This document shows, one piece after another, positions 6,412 through 8,328 of a DNA stretch of 8,328 bases. The position numbers and the translations under genes are program-made. Source of the stretch: Bacteroidia bacterium (GTDB taxonomy: Bacteria > Bacteroidota > Bacteroidia > Cytophagales > Cyclobacteriaceae); assembly GCA_016650355.1 (NCBI GenBank), contig JAENVX010000252.1:1-8328 (forward strand). Reading direction: 5' to 3'. The number at the start of each line of letters is the position of its first letter. Position 1 is the stretch's first letter. The notes beneath the pieces are model-generated. The model was given only the letters and a program-made list of their open reading frames with translations. It had not been told where the DNA came from and did not search any database.

Positions 6412-7611
6412 ATGAATACTATGAAAAAAGCATTTCAATCTTTCCTTATCTCCACAGGTTTATTTACGCTAATTGTATCAGTGACATGGGGGCAGACACA
6501 GGGCAAAGATGTGCGATTTATAAAACATCATCTATGGGATGAATTTTATACTGAAGGTGCTACTGTTGGTGACGTGAATAAGGATGGAAAGATTGATATC
6601 ATTGCTGGTGCGAGATGGTTTGAAGCACCGGACTGGAAAGCCCATGACATCTGGAAACATAAAAAATTCGATTACACAAAAGGATATTCTGACTCATTCC
6701 TTAACTACGCCATGGATGTAAATGAAGATGGGTGGGTTGATTTAATTTGTTTTGATTTCCCCGGCAGGGAGGTTTATTGGTATGAAAATCCTGCTGGTGT
6801 AGAATCGTTATGGAAGAGAAGCTTAATTGATTCGATTGCCTCAAATGAATCACCTATGATGGTTGATGTTGACGGTGATGGCAAAAAAGACCTTGTGTTT
6901 GGCAATGAAAAGCTCGGACAAATGGCATGGTTCAGTGCATCCGTTAAAGCAAAGAAAGTAAGTTGGAAACGTACTGCCATTAGTGAACCGAATGCAAAAG
7001 GTGTAGGACTATTTTCTCACGGACTCGGTTGGGGAGATATAAATGGAGACGGTATTAAAGATGTTATGATCCGTGGTGGATGGTGGGAGGCACCAAAGGA
7101 TATGAAGGCATCACCCTGGAAATTTCATGAGGCTGATTTAGGAGAGGCATGCGCTCAAATGATTGCCTACGACTTTGACAGCGATGGTGACAATGATGTC
7201 GCATCTTCTTCCGCGCATGCCTATGGACTATGGTGGTACGAGCAAACTTTTGATAAAGACAAAAAGAGTATTTTCATTACTCATACTATTGACAGTACCT
7301 TTTCCGAGTCACACAGTCTTGTACTTCAAGATGTAAACAATGATGGGTTACTTGATTTAATTACTGGCAAACGCTTTTTCGCCCACCAGGGAGGAGGCCC
7401 CGGGGGTTCTGAACCAGCTGTGTTATTCTGGTTTGAATTGTTAAAAGATGGTAAACATAAACCTGTATGGGTACGTCATCTTATTGACGATACCTCTGGA
7501 GTGGGGATACAATTCGTTACAGAGGACATGAACAAGGACGGACTGTTGGATATTATTATCGGAAACAAAAACGGAGTGTTCTATTTTGAACAACAGGCTC
7601 CTGCCAAATAG
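6412..7611 (+). CDS. Secreted seven-unit VCBS/FG-GAP beta-propeller protein
   Basis: A 399-residue exported protein with a signal peptide over about residues 1-27 (likely cleavage TWG-Q). It holds seven DxN/DxDGxxD calcium-binding loops: residues 54-62, 102-110, 152-160, 209-217, 254-262, 307-315 and 372-380. Each is followed by an aromatic blade-end motif: WFE, WYE, WF, WWE, WWYE, WFE and YFE. This fills the protein from end to end and indicates a complete seven-bladed propeller of the VCBS/FG-GAP type. No catalytic residues can be named; such proteins bind ligands or partner proteins, and some relatives act on polysaccharides. It lies 26 bases after the haem lipoprotein gene and is probably co-transcribed with it. 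An ATG at 6421, three codons in, is an equally good start because it gives MKK at the N-terminus; neither has a Shine-Dalgarno sequence. Confidence 0.85.
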   Translation: MNTMKKAFQSFLISTGLFTLIVSVTWGQTQGKDVRFIKHHLWDEFYTEGATVGDVNKDGKIDIIAGARWFEAPDWKAHDIWKHKKFDYTKGYSDSFLNYAMDVNEDGWVDLICFDFPGREVYWYENPAGVESLWKRSLIDSIASNESPMMVDVDGDGKKDLVFGNEKLGQMAWFSASVKAKKVSWKRTAISEPNAKGVGLFSHGLGWGDINGDGIKDVMIRGGWWEAPKDMKASPWKFHEADLGEACAQMIAYDFDSDGDNDVASSSAHAYGLWWYEQTFDKDKKSIFITHTIDSTFSESHSLVLQDVNNDGLLDLITGKRFFAHQGGGPGGSEPAVLFWFELLKDGKHKPVWVRHLIDDTSGVGIQFVTEDMNKDGLLDIIIGNKNGVFYFEQQAPAK

Positions 7612-7755
7612 AAATCCCCTTAGTAGCTAATCACTCGCGCTTTTATAAAAACAGATTGCCCTTAATCTTTATTTAAGGAAGGGTTTGGTCAACGTCATAG
7701 CCTTTGATTTTATCATTATATTATCTTTGTAATACGAGCTTCTTCCAAAGCAGCC
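7612..7755. other. Intergenic spacer with a weak hairpin
   Basis: A 144-base spacer between the propeller gene and the AraC-type regulator. It holds CCTTAA at 7660-7665 paired with TTAAGG at 7673-7678 around a 7-base loop. The arms sit inside a wider CCCTT/AAGGG pair (7659-7663 and 7679-7683), an alternative pairing. It may end the upstream operon but lacks a clear U-run. No small gene is supported. Confidence 0.4.
7722..7729 (+). promoter_or_regulatory. Bacteroidota-type -7 element for the AraC-family gene
   Basis: TATCTTTG matches TAnnTTTG exactly and ends 26 bases before the ATG at 7756, giving a leader of about 20 bases. The only upstream TTTG (7703-7706) is 15 bases away, shorter than the usual spacing of about 19-21, so the -33 element is not convincing. 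Confidence 0.5.
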
Positions 7756-8328
7756 ATGCCCATATCACATATACCATACATTGAGTCCATTACTGATTTC
7801 TTCAGGATGTATGGCCTAGGCGCACCCTTGCATCCTGATGTCATGTGTATGAAGTTGGAAGATCAGCCAGATGGAAAACTAACACACATGCCTTTGAGTC
7901 GCGTGAACTTCTACCGCGTCTTACTTTTTACAAATGCAAACTTATATTTCTATAAAGGAGAAGAAAAAGTAAAAGCGGTTGAAAACTGTCTTTGTTTTAG
8001 CTACCCAGGAAAATTAGAATCATGGACTAGATCCGGTCGACTTCATGGGTATGTGGTTTACTTCACACCAGCGTTTGCTGGTTTGGATTCTACCCACAAG
8101 TCATTTGATCTAGAATATCCATACTTCAATTTTGATTCAGATCACATGATATCGCTTCGCAAAGATGAAGCATCCGAGTTATCAAAATGCGCTGAGGAGA
8201 TGATCCGAGAAATTTATTCTGATGCAGAAGATAAACTGGAAATCATTCACAAACTACTTCATGTCTATCTCCATAAAGTAAAGCGGATCTATACAGCAAA
8301 AGCAAATACTCTTCCAAATAATGTAAAA
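7756..8328 (+). CDS. AraC-family transcriptional regulator, N-terminal part (cut by window end)
   Basis: An open frame from the ATG at 7756 to the last base, 191 codons with no stop, so the gene continues beyond the window. The translation begins MPISHIPYIESITDFFR. It contains a cupin-like sensing region at about 25-110, with repeated beta-strand patterns (RVNFYRVLLFT, YVVYFTPAF at 99-107) and the segment YPYFNFDS. A linker helix at about 158-180 (EDKLEIIHKLLHVYLHKVKRIY) is characteristic of Bacteroidota AraC-type regulators. The C-terminal double helix-turn-helix that would prove the family is missing because of the window edge. Ligand and targets are unknown. It has its own candidate promoter and is separated by 144 bases from the propeller gene, so it is probably an independent unit. 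The leader has no Shine-Dalgarno motif. Confidence 0.7.
   Translation, partial: MPISHIPYIESITDFFRMYGLGAPLHPDVMCMKLEDQPDGKLTHMPLSRVNFYRVLLFTNANLYFYKGEEKVKAVENCLCFSYPGKLESWTRSGRLHGYVVYFTPAFAGLDSTHKSFDLEYPYFNFDSDHMISLRKDEASELSKCAEEMIREIYSDAEDKLEIIHKLLHVYLHKVKRIYTAKANTLPNNVK

Noticed and set aside
6401..6415. Mini-frame of four codons (MNIQ) whose TGA overlaps the ATG at 6412
   Set aside because: An ATGA overlap could couple translation, but the stretch consists of near-repeated ATTCAATGAA sequence and this is likely chance.
7659..7683. Intrinsic terminator after the propeller gene
   Set aside because: The stem is short and AT-rich and is not followed by a U-run, so it is noted only as a weak hairpin.
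1..8328. Defence system, CRISPR array, insertion sequence or tRNA
   Set aside because: No repeat-spacer pattern, transposase, terminal inverted repeats or cloverleaf sequence was found; the genes are envelope and regulatory functions.

Overview
The window looks like chromosomal DNA of a Bacteroidota bacterium, probably of the Cytophagales type. The evidence is indirect: moderate-to-low GC; start codons mostly without a Shine-Dalgarno sequence but preceded by A-rich leaders; exact matches to the Bacteroidota -7 promoter element (TAnnTTTG); an ECF sigma factor followed by a DUF4097-type secreted protein pair; and an AraC regulator of the form common in this phylum. No species can be named. I see no mobile element, CRISPR array, tRNA or rRNA.

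Left block (minus strand, read from 3043 down to 32): an ECF sigma factor, a one-pass membrane anti-sigma-like protein with a C-terminal HEAT-repeat domain, and two paralogous secreted beta-strand-repeat (DUF4097-like) proteins. The gaps are 13, 40 and 106 bases, so this is probably one operon. It reads as an envelope-sensing unit: the anti-sigma protein would hold the sigma factor at the membrane, and the two secreted proteins would be its sensors or outputs. That job is inferred. The paralogs differ in a regular way: a column of aromatic positions along the predicted beta-helix is His in one protein and Tyr in the other.

Centre (3065-3313): a divergent intergenic region with an exact -7 element facing the sigma gene and three short dyads, the best a 15-bp near-perfect palindrome just before the right-hand block.

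Right block (plus strand): a 1023-residue predicted lipoprotein with a PVC-type dehydrogenase-like propeller domain, HEAT repeats and a C-terminal c-type haem domain (CNACH). After 26-35 bases (depending on the start used) follows a secreted protein with seven calcium-loop/blade units (VCBS/FG-GAP type). The two are probably co-transcribed and act in the envelope, perhaps in oxidation of a carbohydrate or other extracellular substrate; the substrate cannot be read from sequence. After a 144-base gap an AraC-family regulator begins and runs off the window end before its DNA-binding domain.
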